Shown here piece by piece: positions 1 through 5,485 of a stretch of DNA of 5,485 nucleotides. Each line of letters begins with the position of its first letter. The first letter of the stretch is position 1. Made by a program: the position numbers and the translations under genes. This DNA comes from Candidatus Dormiibacterota bacterium (GTDB taxonomy: Bacteria; Chloroflexota; Dormibacteria; Aeolococcales; Aeolococcaceae). The stretch lies in NCBI GenBank assembly GCA_003170875.1, contig PMYJ01000223.1, positions 28,206-33,690 on the forward strand, given 5' to 3'. Under the pieces are notes generated by a model, which saw only the letters and a program-made list of their open reading frames with translations, made no database searches and was not told the DNA's origin.

Positions 1-275
1 CGCGCCAAGGTGTCGTAGATCGACTGGTCGCCGTGCGGGTGATAGTTCTTCATCACCTCGCCGACGATCGCCGCCGACTTCTTGGTCCGGCCGCCGGCGG
101 TGATGCCCTCCTGGAGCATCGCGTAGAGGATGCGTCGCTGGACCGGTTTGAGACCATCGCGCACGTCGGGAAGCGCCCGGCTCACGATGACGCTCATGGC
201 GTAGTCCATGTAGCTCTGGCGCATCTCCTGCTCGAGGTCAATGGGCCGGATGTCGCCGGGGTGGAAGACGCTCAT
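1..275 (-). CDS. gyrA: DNA gyrase subunit A, N-terminal 91 codons (cut by window edge)
   Basis: Breakage-reunion subunit of DNA gyrase, which with GyrB introduces negative supercoils in an ATP-dependent reaction. The start ATG lies at 275..273. The protein begins MSVFHPGDIRPIDLEQEM and continues through the conserved SYMDYAMSVIVSRALPDVRD block (about residues 21-40), LKPVQRRILYAM (42-53), KKSA..VGEV (65-74) and NYHPHGDQSIYDTL (77-90). The last block is the start of the quinolone-resistance determining region. The catalytic tyrosine, tower and C-terminal DNA-wrapping domains lie beyond the left edge. Using E. coli numbering plus one, the Ser83 position is Gln84 and the Asp87 position is Asp88. 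Gln46 replaces the E. coli GyrA His45, as in ParC. ParC/topoisomerase IV is therefore an alternative on sequence alone, but sharing an operon with the gyrB-type gene favours GyrA. The ATG overlaps the plsX stop as ATGA, and a GAGG site sits 7 nt upstream inside plsX, so translational coupling is likely. Confidence 0.96.
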   Translation of the reverse strand, partial: MSVFHPGDIRPIDLEQEMRQSYMDYAMSVIVSRALPDVRDGLKPVQRRILYAMLQEGITAGGRTKKSAAIVGEVMKNYHPHGDQSIYDTLA

Positions 276-1402
276 GACCAATCCTCATCTGGAGGCTCGA
301 CGGACGCGACCGTCGCCCCCCGGTCCGCCGATGCCATCGCCGCCGCGATCCGCGAGCTGACCCGCTGGCGGGCGGCGAGTGCCGCCACCCGTACGGCGTT
401 GCCGATGGCCTCCGCGTCACTGCGACCGTGCGCGATGACCACCTCGCCGGCAACCCCCAGCAGCAGGGCGCCCCCGGCCTTGCGGTAGTCGACCCGGTCG
501 CGCAGGGGGCGGAGGCTCGGTTTGAGCAGGGCGCCCCCGACCTTGCCGGCCCATGACCCCCGCGCCTGGCGGGAGATCGCTCCGAAGAGAAGCTCGGCGA
601 CCCCCTCGGCGGTCTTGAGCACGACGTTGCCGGTGAAGCCGTCGGTCACGACGACGTCGCAGGAGCCGTTGAAGACGTCACGACCCTCGACGTTGCCGAC
701 GAAACGGAGCCGCGAGATCGAGAGCAACCGGTGCGCCTCCTGGACCAGCTCCGAGCCCTTCTCCGCCTCCTCACCGTTGCTCAGCAGGCCGACACGGGGA
801 ACGTCGACGTCCATCATCAGGCGCGCATAGAGGCTGCCCATCACTGCGAACTGGAGCAGCCAGAGCGGCTTGCAGTCGACGTTGCCGCCGATGTCGAGCA
901 GGAAGGTGGAGCTGGTCAGCGCCGGGGTGGGGAACGTCGCCCCGATGGCAGGCCGCGCGACCCCGCGGATGCGCCCCACCGTGAGCAGGGCGGCGGCCAG
1001 GGTGGCGCCGCTGTTGCCGGCGGAGACCGCCGCCTGAGCCCGCCCCTCGGCGACCAGGCGGGTGGCCACCACCACGCTGGCGTCCCGCTTGGACCGGACG
1101 GCCTGGGCGGGGTGCTCGTCCATGCCGATCACCGACCCGGCCGGCACGATCTCCATGTGGGTGCGGAGCACCTCCGTGGCGCCGGTCGCGTTGTCCGGGA
1201 GAGCGCGCCGCCACTCCTCGCAGAGCGACTGCAGCCGGGGTTGGTCGCCCACCAGCAGCACCTTGATGCCGTCCTTGAGGGCCGCCTCGAGGGCTCCCAG
1301 CACGGCCGCCTGGGGGTCGTTGTCACCGCCCATGGCGTCGACGGCCACGGTGACCGGGGTCGCCGTCGCACGCGTCCCTCCCGGGGTCCCGCTCTGCTCC
1401 AT
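272..1402 (-). CDS. plsX: Phosphate acyltransferase PlsX (acyl-ACP:phosphate transacylase)
   Basis: PlsX converts acyl-ACP and inorganic phosphate into acyl-phosphate, the acyl donor used by PlsY to acylate glycerol-3-phosphate at the start of phosphatidic acid synthesis. It is a peripheral membrane enzyme. The 376-residue product shows the family blocks in order: VAVDAMGGDNDP (19-30), VIGMDEHP..AVRSKRDAS (91-109), VSAGNSGAT (126-134), FLLDIGGNVDC (167-177), LLQFAVMGSLYA (182-193), VGLLSNGEEAEKG (204-216), DVVVTDGFTGNVVLKTAEG (249-267) and DYRKAGGALLLGV (305-317). The length is slightly above the usual 330-350 because of a leader of about 15 residues and a C-terminal tail of about 30 residues that carries the gyrA ribosome-binding site. 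The ATG shares one base with the gyrB stop (TGATG), with only a weak GGA site six bases upstream, which suggests reinitiation after gyrB. No fab gene, acpP or rpmF, its usual neighbours, is visible. Confidence 0.97.
   Translation of the reverse strand: MEQSGTPGGTRATATPVTVAVDAMGGDNDPQAAVLGALEAALKDGIKVLLVGDQPRLQSLCEEWRRALPDNATGATEVLRTHMEIVPAGSVIGMDEHPAQAVRSKRDASVVVATRLVAEGRAQAAVSAGNSGATLAAALLTVGRIRGVARPAIGATFPTPALTSSTFLLDIGGNVDCKPLWLLQFAVMGSLYARLMMDVDVPRVGLLSNGEEAEKGSELVQEAHRLLSISRLRFVGNVEGRDVFNGSCDVVVTDGFTGNVVLKTAEGVAELLFGAISRQARGSWAGKVGGALLKPSLRPLRDRVDYRKAGGALLLGVAGEVVIAHGRSDAEAIGNAVRVAALAARQRVSSRIAAAMASADRGATVASVEPPDEDWS
283..286 (-). promoter_or_regulatory. Ribosome binding site of gyrA inside the plsX 3' end
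   Basis: On the minus strand the bases read GAGG followed by seven nucleotides and then the gyrA ATG at 275..273. This is a good Shine-Dalgarno match at near-ideal spacing. It lies within the last codons of plsX, so gyrA can be initiated both by reinitiation at the ATGA overlap and by direct ribosome binding. It supports this ATG as the gyrA start. Confidence 0.7.
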
Positions 1403-3456
1403 CAGACGTCCAGGTTGCGAACCGACCGGGCATGGGTCTGGATGAAGCGGCGCCGCGGTTCGACGTCGGAGCCCATGAGCTTGTCAAAGATCTCGTCCGC
1501 CTTGAGGGCGTCCTCGACGGTGATCTTGAGCAGGACCCGCTTGGCCGGGTCCATGGTCGTCTCCCACAGCTCGTCAGGGTTCATCTCGCCCAGCCCCTTG
1601 TAGCGCTGGACCTCGATCTTGCCCCCACCCATCTCCTTGAACTTGGTGTCGCGCTCGGGATCGCTGTAGGCGTACTCGATCCGCTCCTGCTTGCCCGTCC
1701 CCTTCTTGAGTTTGTAGAGAGGGGGCTGGGCCAGGTAGAGGTAGCCGCCGAATATCACCTCCTGGAGGTGGCGCCAGAAGAAGGTGAGCAGCAGGGTGCG
1801 GATGTGCGAGCCGTCGACATCGGCGTCGGCCATCAGCACGATGCGGTGGTAGCGGAGCTTGGCGACATTCATGGTGTCGCCGAATCCGGCGCCGAGGGCT
1901 GTGATCAGGTTCTTGATCTCCTCGTTGGCGAGGATCTTGTCGGCCCGGGCCTTCTCGACGTTGAGGATCTTGCCACGCAGCGGGAGGATGGCCTGGTTGC
2001 GCCGCTCGCGCCCCTGCTTGGCCGAGCCGCCCGCGCTGTCCCCCTCGACAATGAAGAGCTCGCAGTGCTCGGGATCGCGCTCGCTGCAGTCGGCCAGCTT
2101 GCCGGGCAGGGTCGCCGACTCGAGCAGCGACTTGCGCTGCACCAGCTCGCGGGCCCGTGCGGCCGCCTGGCGTGCCCGGGCGGCGGTGAGCGACTGCTCC
2201 ACGATCCGCTTGGCCTCGGCCGGGTTCTCCTCCAGGTACTGCATCAGCGCGTCGCTCAGCACCGTCGAGACCTGACCGACCACCTCGCTGTTGCCCAGCT
2301 TGGTCTTGGTCTGGCCCTCGAACTGCGGCTCCTGGAGCTTGACGCTGATCACCGCGGTCAGCCCGTCGCGAACGTCGTCGCCACTCAGGTTGGCGTCGTT
2401 CTCCTTGAGGATGGCGGCCTTCCGCGCGTACCTGTTGAGGGTCGCAGTCAGTGCCGACCGGAAGCCGGTGAGATGCGCCCCGCCCTCCTCCGTGTTGATG
2501 TTGTTGGCGTAGGCCAGCACGTGCTCGGTGAAGGCGCTGTTCTGGTACTGGACCGCGATCTCGACCATGTTGCCGTCGATCTCCCGCTCCACGTACATGG
2601 GCCGGAGGTTGACGACGTTGCGGTTGGCGTTCAGGTAGCCGACGAAGGCGCGGATGCCGCCCTCGAAGTAGAACGTGTAGCGGAAGGCCTGCACCTCGTC
2701 GATGAGGGTCAGGCTCACGCCCTTGGTCAGGAAGGCGAGCTCGCGCAGCCGGTCGGCCACCGTCTTCCAGTCATGGGTGCGATCCGGGAAGACCTTCGGG
2801 TCCGGCCACCAGTGGATCATGGTCCCCCGCTGGGAGGTGCGGCCGACGGTCTCCATCGGCCCCTCGGGGAAGCCGCGCTGGTAGCTCTGGCGGTACACCT
2901 TGCCGTCCTTGTAGACCTCGGCGACCAGCCGCTCGCTCAGGGCGTTGACCACCGAGGCGCCCACCCCGTGGAGGCCGCCGGCGATCTTGTACCCGCCGCC
3001 ACCGAACTTACCGCCGGCGTGGAGCTCGGTCAGCACCATCTCCAGACCCACCTTCTTCTCGGTGGGGTGCATGTCGACGGGGATGCCCCGCCCGTTGTCC
3101 ACGACCGAGACGGACCCGTCCTCGTGGAGGGTGACCAGGATGGTGTCGCAGTAGCCGGCCATGGCCTCGTCGATCGAGTTGTCGACGATCTCGTTGATGA
3201 GATGGTGGAGGCCCCGGAGGTCGGTCGAGCCGATGTACATCCCGGGACGCCGACGGACCGGGTCGAGCCCCTTGAGCGCTTCGAGCTGGGCCGCGGAGTA
3301 GGAGTCCGCGCCTTTCCCGCCCTTGGCGCTCCGGGGTGCGGGCCCCCCGCCGTCGGGGAACTCGCGGGCAATGGAGGGCGTGGTCTGGGTCAGCTGCGGT
3401 TCCTCAGGGGGGTGGCTGGCGGCCACGCCAAGCCGATCGGGGAGCGAAGCCAGCAA
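1402..3456 (-). CDS. gyrB: DNA gyrase subunit B (ATPase/TOPRIM subunit)
   Basis: Supplies the ATPase and the metal-binding TOPRIM domain of gyrase. Counting from the TTG at 3456 (684 aa), the GHKL ATPase shows RRRPGMYIGST (68-78), EIVDNSIDEAMAGYC (89-103; Glu89 and Asn93 match E. coli Glu42 and Asn46), VVDNGRGIPV (118-127; Asp120 matches Asp73) and GGLHGVGASVVNALS (160-174). The transducer has the GQTKTKLGN loop (381-389). TOPRIM has EGDSAGGSAKQGR (471-483) and DADVDGSHIRTLL (544-556). The C-terminus has QRYKGLGEMNPDELW (617-631) and ends in NLDV. Arg189 matches E. coli Arg136, the aminocoumarin contact, and is retained. There is no insertion of the E. coli type. The start is uncertain: no in-frame ATG exists before Met73, and the first 50 residues are low complexity. 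Candidates are TTG 3456, GTG 3426 and CTG 3393; the CTG alone has a good ribosome-binding site. It is first in an operon with plsX and gyrA. Confidence 0.97.
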   Translation of the reverse strand: MLASLPDRLGVAASHPPEEPQLTQTTPSIAREFPDGGGPAPRSAKGGKGADSYSAAQLEALKGLDPVRRRPGMYIGSTDLRGLHHLINEIVDNSIDEAMAGYCDTILVTLHEDGSVSVVDNGRGIPVDMHPTEKKVGLEMVLTELHAGGKFGGGGYKIAGGLHGVGASVVNALSERLVAEVYKDGKVYRQSYQRGFPEGPMETVGRTSQRGTMIHWWPDPKVFPDRTHDWKTVADRLRELAFLTKGVSLTLIDEVQAFRYTFYFEGGIRAFVGYLNANRNVVNLRPMYVEREIDGNMVEIAVQYQNSAFTEHVLAYANNINTEEGGAHLTGFRSALTATLNRYARKAAILKENDANLSGDDVRDGLTAVISVKLQEPQFEGQTKTKLGNSEVVGQVSTVLSDALMQYLEENPAEAKRIVEQSLTAARARQAAARARELVQRKSLLESATLPGKLADCSERDPEHCELFIVEGDSAGGSAKQGRERRNQAILPLRGKILNVEKARADKILANEEIKNLITALGAGFGDTMNVAKLRYHRIVLMADADVDGSHIRTLLLTFFWRHLQEVIFGGYLYLAQPPLYKLKKGTGKQERIEYAYSDPERDTKFKEMGGGKIEVQRYKGLGEMNPDELWETTMDPAKRVLLKITVEDALKADEIFDKLMGSDVEPRRRFIQTHARSVRNLDV

Positions 3457-3485
3457 CCCTGCCGGTGGTGGTGTCGCTTGGGCAT
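3390..3485 (-). CDS. Possible 31-codon leader ORF overlapping the gyrB 5' end
   Basis: An ATG at 3485..3483 opens a 31-codon frame with a basic, His-rich beginning (MPKRHHHRQ) and a TGA stop at 3392..3390. The stop overlaps the candidate CTG start of gyrB in the arrangement CTGA, which mirrors the ATGA joint seen between plsX and gyrA. If the candidate promoter at 3520-3528 is used, this would be the first ATG of the transcript. There is no clear ribosome-binding site before it, the frame lies inside the longer gyrB reading frame for most of its length, and no family is recognised. It may be a chance frame. Confidence 0.2.
   Translation of the reverse strand: MPKRHHHRQGCWLRSPIGLAWPPATPLRNRS
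3402..3405 (-). promoter_or_regulatory. Candidate ribosome binding site for a CTG start of gyrB at 3393
   Basis: The minus strand reads GAGGAA followed by CCGCAG and then CTG at 3393..3391, which places GAGG eight nucleotides before the CTG. This is the best Shine-Dalgarno match in the 5' part of the gyrB frame. The TTG at 3456 has AGGG directly abutting it, which is too close, and the GTG at 3426 has no purine-rich site. Initiation here would give a protein beginning (M)TQTTPSIAREF, about 30 residues before the conserved ATPase start. CTG starts are rare, so the call is tentative. Confidence 0.35.
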
Positions 3486-3627
3486 GGACGGCGGCCGGTT
3501 GATGTGGATTGCGAATTCAATTCTACCAGTGCGCTGCCCTCTGCCGGGTTGCGGACGGCGCTTCCCAGGCCGGCCGGGAGAGGCTCCGGTCTGGTCAGGG
3601 GAGCGCTGTTCCTGGACACTTGGACCC
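3457..3627. other. Divergent intergenic region between gyrB and ligD
   Basis: This 171-bp stretch separates the longest possible gyrB frame from the ligD start. It is G/C-rich at both ends with one AT-rich island at about 3507-3526 containing GAATTC and the repeated AATTC. The island carries the gyrB-directed promoter candidate. I see no confident promoter toward ligD, no recF, dnaN or other replication gene, and no terminator hairpin with a T tract. Confidence 0.6.
3520..3528 (-). promoter_or_regulatory. Extended -10 promoter candidate for the gyrB-plsX-gyrA operon
   Basis: The minus strand reads TGGTAGAAT: an extended -10 TG dinucleotide, one base, and TAGAAT, a five-of-six match to TATAAT. 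It sits in the only AT-rich island of the intergenic region. No good -35 hexamer is visible at 16-18 bp, which is tolerated by extended -10 promoters. Transcription would start near 3513-3510, about 55 bases before the TTG and about 120 before the CTG start candidate of gyrB. Confidence 0.45.
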
Positions 3628-5485
3628 ATGGCCCTCGACGAATACCGGCGCAAGCGCGACTTCTCCCGCACGCCCGAGCCGAGCGGTGAGGCCTCGCCCC
3701 GCGGTGACCCGGGCGATGAGCCCGGCCAAGGGCTCTGGGACCGGCTTCCGGAGGGGCGCCGCTTCTGCGTCCAGATGCACCGGGCGACCCGCCTGCACTA
3801 CGACTTCCGCCTCGAGCACCGTGGTGTCCTCCTCTCCTGGGCGATCCCCCGCGGCCCCTCTCTGGACCCTTCCGCCCGCCGGCTTGCCGTCCAGACCGAG
3901 GACCACCCGGTCGACTACGGCGACTTCGAAGGGGTGATCCCCTCCGGGTACGGGATGGGCACCGTGGAGCTCTGGGACGCCGGCTCCTTCGAGTGGACCC
4001 GGGAGTCCGCCGCCGACCCGGACGCTCAGATCAGAGCTGGGGACATCAAGCTCCGCCTGGCCGGGGAGAAGCTGCGCGGAGAGTTCGCCCTGGTCAGGAT
4101 CGGCGGACGGGGCCGTTTCCCGGGTGCCAGCCCGGAGGCGGAGCGCAACTTCCTGCTCATCAAGAAGCGGGACGAGGCGGCGGTCGCCGGCCACGACGCG
4201 GCCGGCGACGATCGCTCCGTCAAGAGCGGTCGAGCTCTGGCCGAGATCGCCGCCGCCGGGGGAGGTGACCCGCGCCAGAAGCGACGCCCGGCCCAAGGCG
4301 CCGCGCCCTCGGCGGGCGGCGCCCCGACCGCCGCGCCCGTTTCCCCGTCGCCACCGGACGGCGCCGGGGCGGCTGTGCCCGTCTCCGCGTCGACCCCGGG
4401 CGGCAGCCCCGCGGTCGCGCTCCCCTCCCCGATGCTGGCGATCGCCGCGGATCGGCCCTTCTCCCGCGCCGGCTGGCTGTACGAGCTGAAATACGACGGC
4501 ATCCGGGCCATGGTGGCGGTCGACGGATCGGGGGTCCGAGTCGTGGGCCGGCGCGGCCGGGACGAGACTGGGCGCTATCCGGAGGCCGCCGCCATCCCCG
4601 CCCAGCTCCGAGCCCGGAGCGCGGTCCTGGACTGCGAGATCGTGGTACTCGACGAGGCCGGGCATCCCGACTTCGAAAGGCTCCAGTCGCGGATCAACAT
4701 CGGGGATGCGGACGAGGCCGGACGCGTCGCCGTCCGCAATCCGGCCACATTCGTCGCGTTCGACCTGCTCTCGCTCGACGGTCGCGACCTGATCGGGACC
4801 GAGCTGCGCATCCGCAAGAAGACGCTCCGGGAGCTGGTCGGCTCCTCCGGGCCCGTGCTCTTCGCCGACCATGTCGAGCGGGACGGGGAGAGGTTCTTCG
4901 CGGCCGTCTCCGGGATGGGGCTGGAGGGGATGGTCGCCAAGCGCGCCGATTCCCGTTATCAGCCGGGCCGGCGCAGCCCTGACTGGATCAAGGTCAAGGC
5001 GTGGCGCACCCAGACCTGCGCCATCGCCGGCTGGACCGAGGGGCACGGCCGGCGGGGTCACCTCGGGGCGCTGGTGCTCGCCCTCCGCGGCGCCGGCGGC
5101 TGGGAGCACTGCGGTCAGGTCGGCACCGGGTTCGGTGAGGCGGCCATCGCCGACCTCCTCCGCCGCATGGCGCCGCTCCGCCGTCCCACGCCGGCGCTCG
5201 CCGCCCCTCCGGCCCTGGTCGAGCCGGTGACCTGGGTGGAGCTCCGTCTCGTCTGCGAGGTCCGCCATGCCGGCTGGACGAGGGCGGGCGTCCTCCGGCA
5301 CCCCACCTTCCTCGCCCTCCGGGAGGACGCGGCGCCGGAGGACTGCGTCCGCGAGGAGGTGGCCGATGTCTCCGCGCTCGTCTCCGAGGGCGAGGAAGGT
5401 GGGGGGCTGGGGTCGGGGTCGGGTCGGGAGCCCGCGGCGACACCGCCCGCGGCCGCCCCCGTGGCGACGTCACCCGAGCTTCGGC
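3628..5485 (+). CDS. ligD: LigD, NHEJ ATP-dependent DNA ligase with N-terminal 3'-phosphoesterase (C-terminus beyond window)
   Basis: LigD trims and seals double-strand break ends in bacterial non-homologous end joining, recruited by Ku. The open frame gives 619 codons with no stop. The start MALDEYRRKRDFSRTPEPSG is typical of the family. The PE domain (about 1-185) carries HRATRLHYDFR and EDHPVDY; His51, His57, Asp59, Arg61, His93 and Tyr97 line up at a constant offset of nine with Pseudomonas LigD His42, His48, Asp50, Arg52, His84 and Tyr88. An Ala/Pro/Gly-rich linker (about 209-266) follows. The ligase domain has motif I ELKYDGIR (nucleotidyl Lys288), RRGRD (308-312), LDCEIVVLDE (334-343), FVAFDLLSLDG (375-385), EGMVAKR (433-439) and WIKVK (453-457). 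The OB fold has EVRHAGWTRAGVLRHPTFLALRED (544-567). A second Gly/Ser/Ala/Pro linker (about 586-615) reaches the edge, which suggests a following POL domain as in Pseudomonas. The upstream ribosome-binding site is weak. No ku gene is visible in the window. Confidence 0.96.
   Translation, partial: MALDEYRRKRDFSRTPEPSGEASPRGDPGDEPGQGLWDRLPEGRRFCVQMHRATRLHYDFRLEHRGVLLSWAIPRGPSLDPSARRLAVQTEDHPVDYGDFEGVIPSGYGMGTVELWDAGSFEWTRESAADPDAQIRAGDIKLRLAGEKLRGEFALVRIGGRGRFPGASPEAERNFLLIKKRDEAAVAGHDAAGDDRSVKSGRALAEIAAAGGGDPRQKRRPAQGAAPSAGGAPTAAPVSPSPPDGAGAAVPVSASTPGGSPAVALPSPMLAIAADRPFSRAGWLYELKYDGIRAMVAVDGSGVRVVGRRGRDETGRYPEAAAIPAQLRARSAVLDCEIVVLDEAGHPDFERLQSRINIGDADEAGRVAVRNPATFVAFDLLSLDGRDLIGTELRIRKKTLRELVGSSGPVLFADHVERDGERFFAAVSGMGLEGMVAKRADSRYQPGRRSPDWIKVKAWRTQTCAIAGWTEGHGRRGHLGALVLALRGAGGWEHCGQVGTGFGEAAIADLLRRMAPLRRPTPALAAPPALVEPVTWVELRLVCEVRHAGWTRAGVLRHPTFLALREDAAPEDCVREEVADVSALVSEGEEGGGLGSGSGREPAATPPAAAPVATSPELR
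5401..5428 (+). repeat. G-tract repeat with strong G-quadruplex potential inside ligD
   Basis: Five G tracts on the coding strand, at 5401-5406, 5409-5412, 5415-5418, 5421-5423 and 5426-5428, are separated by two-base spacers (CT, then TC three times). Four or more tracts of at least three G with two-base loops satisfy the usual G-quadruplex pattern. The tract encodes the flexible GGGLGSGSG segment after the ligase OB fold. It would be present in the ligD mRNA as well as in the DNA. Confidence 0.7.

Noticed and set aside
1..275. Left-edge gene as parC (topoisomerase IV) rather than gyrA
   Set aside because: LKPVQRR is ParC-like, but the SYMDYAMSVIVSRALPDVRD start, NYHPHGD segment and same-operon gyrB favour GyrA; the C-terminal domain that would settle it is outside the window.
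731..1603. 290-codon plus-strand open frame antisense to plsX and the gyrB 3' end
   Set aside because: It crosses two well-supported genes on the opposite strand, is rich in His/Arg/Gly, and matches no family I recognise; it is a GC-driven shadow frame.
3499..3529. Possible ligD promoter with TTGATG as -35 and TACCAG as -10
   Set aside because: The spacing is 19 bp and the -10 matches only three of six consensus bases, so it is not better than chance.
3595..3612. AGCGCT palindrome and nearby G/C-rich inverted segments as a terminator or operator
   Set aside because: The arms are very short, there is no T tract, and such palindromes are expected often at this base composition.
3336..3937. 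Two overlapping plus-strand frames (3336-3689 and 3509-3937) around the ligD start
   Set aside because: They are in other frames from ligD, overlap gyrB antisense or the PE domain, and have Arg/Pro/Ser-rich translations without motifs. The frame starting at 3628 carries the conserved LigD sequence.
4026..4511. Minus-strand 161-codon frame and similar shorter frames over the LigD linker
   Set aside because: Low-complexity products antisense to ligD; no separate ribosome-binding site or family match.
3595..5301. 568-codon open frame on the minus strand across ligD
   Set aside because: It lies antisense to a plus-strand frame with complete PE and ligase motifs. Its translation is low-complexity Gly/Arg/Ala/Pro/Asp-rich with no recognisable domain, as expected for the mirror of a GC-rich gene with biased third positions.

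Overview
This is a high-GC bacterial window with strongly G/C-biased third codon positions. It holds four protein genes and no RNA gene, CRISPR array, insertion sequence or phage element that I can recognise. The GyrA N-terminus (a ParC-like LKPVQRR, then an 'EGITA...KKSA..VGEV' stretch), the insertion-free GyrB and the GC content fit a high-GC Terrabacteria-type lineage such as Actinobacteria, Chloroflexota or Dormibacterota-like bacteria. That placement is inference, not a firm call.

Minus strand, bases 3456 down to 1: a tightly packed three-gene operon, gyrB - plsX - gyrA. gyrB (DNA gyrase ATPase/TOPRIM subunit) ends in TGA, which shares its A with the ATG of plsX (acyl-ACP:phosphate acyltransferase). 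plsX ends in TGA inside an ATGA overlap with the start of gyrA, which runs off the left edge after 91 codons. The placement of a phospholipid-synthesis gene between the two gyrase subunits, with overlapping stops and starts at both joints, is the most distinctive feature of the layout.

Bases 3457-3627: a 171-bp divergent intergenic region. It contains an AT-rich island with an extended -10 promoter candidate pointing toward gyrB. No convincing promoter is visible toward the right-hand gene.

Plus strand, bases 3628 to the right edge: a large open frame with no stop, encoding the N-terminal 619 residues of LigD, the multidomain ligase of bacterial non-homologous end joining. The domain order is a 3'-phosphoesterase (PE) domain, an Ala/Pro/Gly-rich linker, an ATP-dependent ligase domain with its OB fold, and a second low-complexity linker at the edge. 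This matches the first two modules of the Pseudomonas-type order PE-LIG-POL; whether a polymerase domain follows cannot be seen. The second linker is encoded by a strong G-quadruplex-type repeat of G tracts.

Together the genes cover DNA topology (GyrA2B2), the first committed acyl-phosphate step of phosphatidic acid synthesis (PlsX) and double-strand break repair (LigD). Nothing here amounts to an undescribed system. The points worth following up are the gyrB-plsX-gyrA coupling, the gyrB start (no ATG is available; a CTG codon has the best ribosome-binding site), a Gln at the quinolone-binding serine position of GyrA, and the G-rich tract in ligD.
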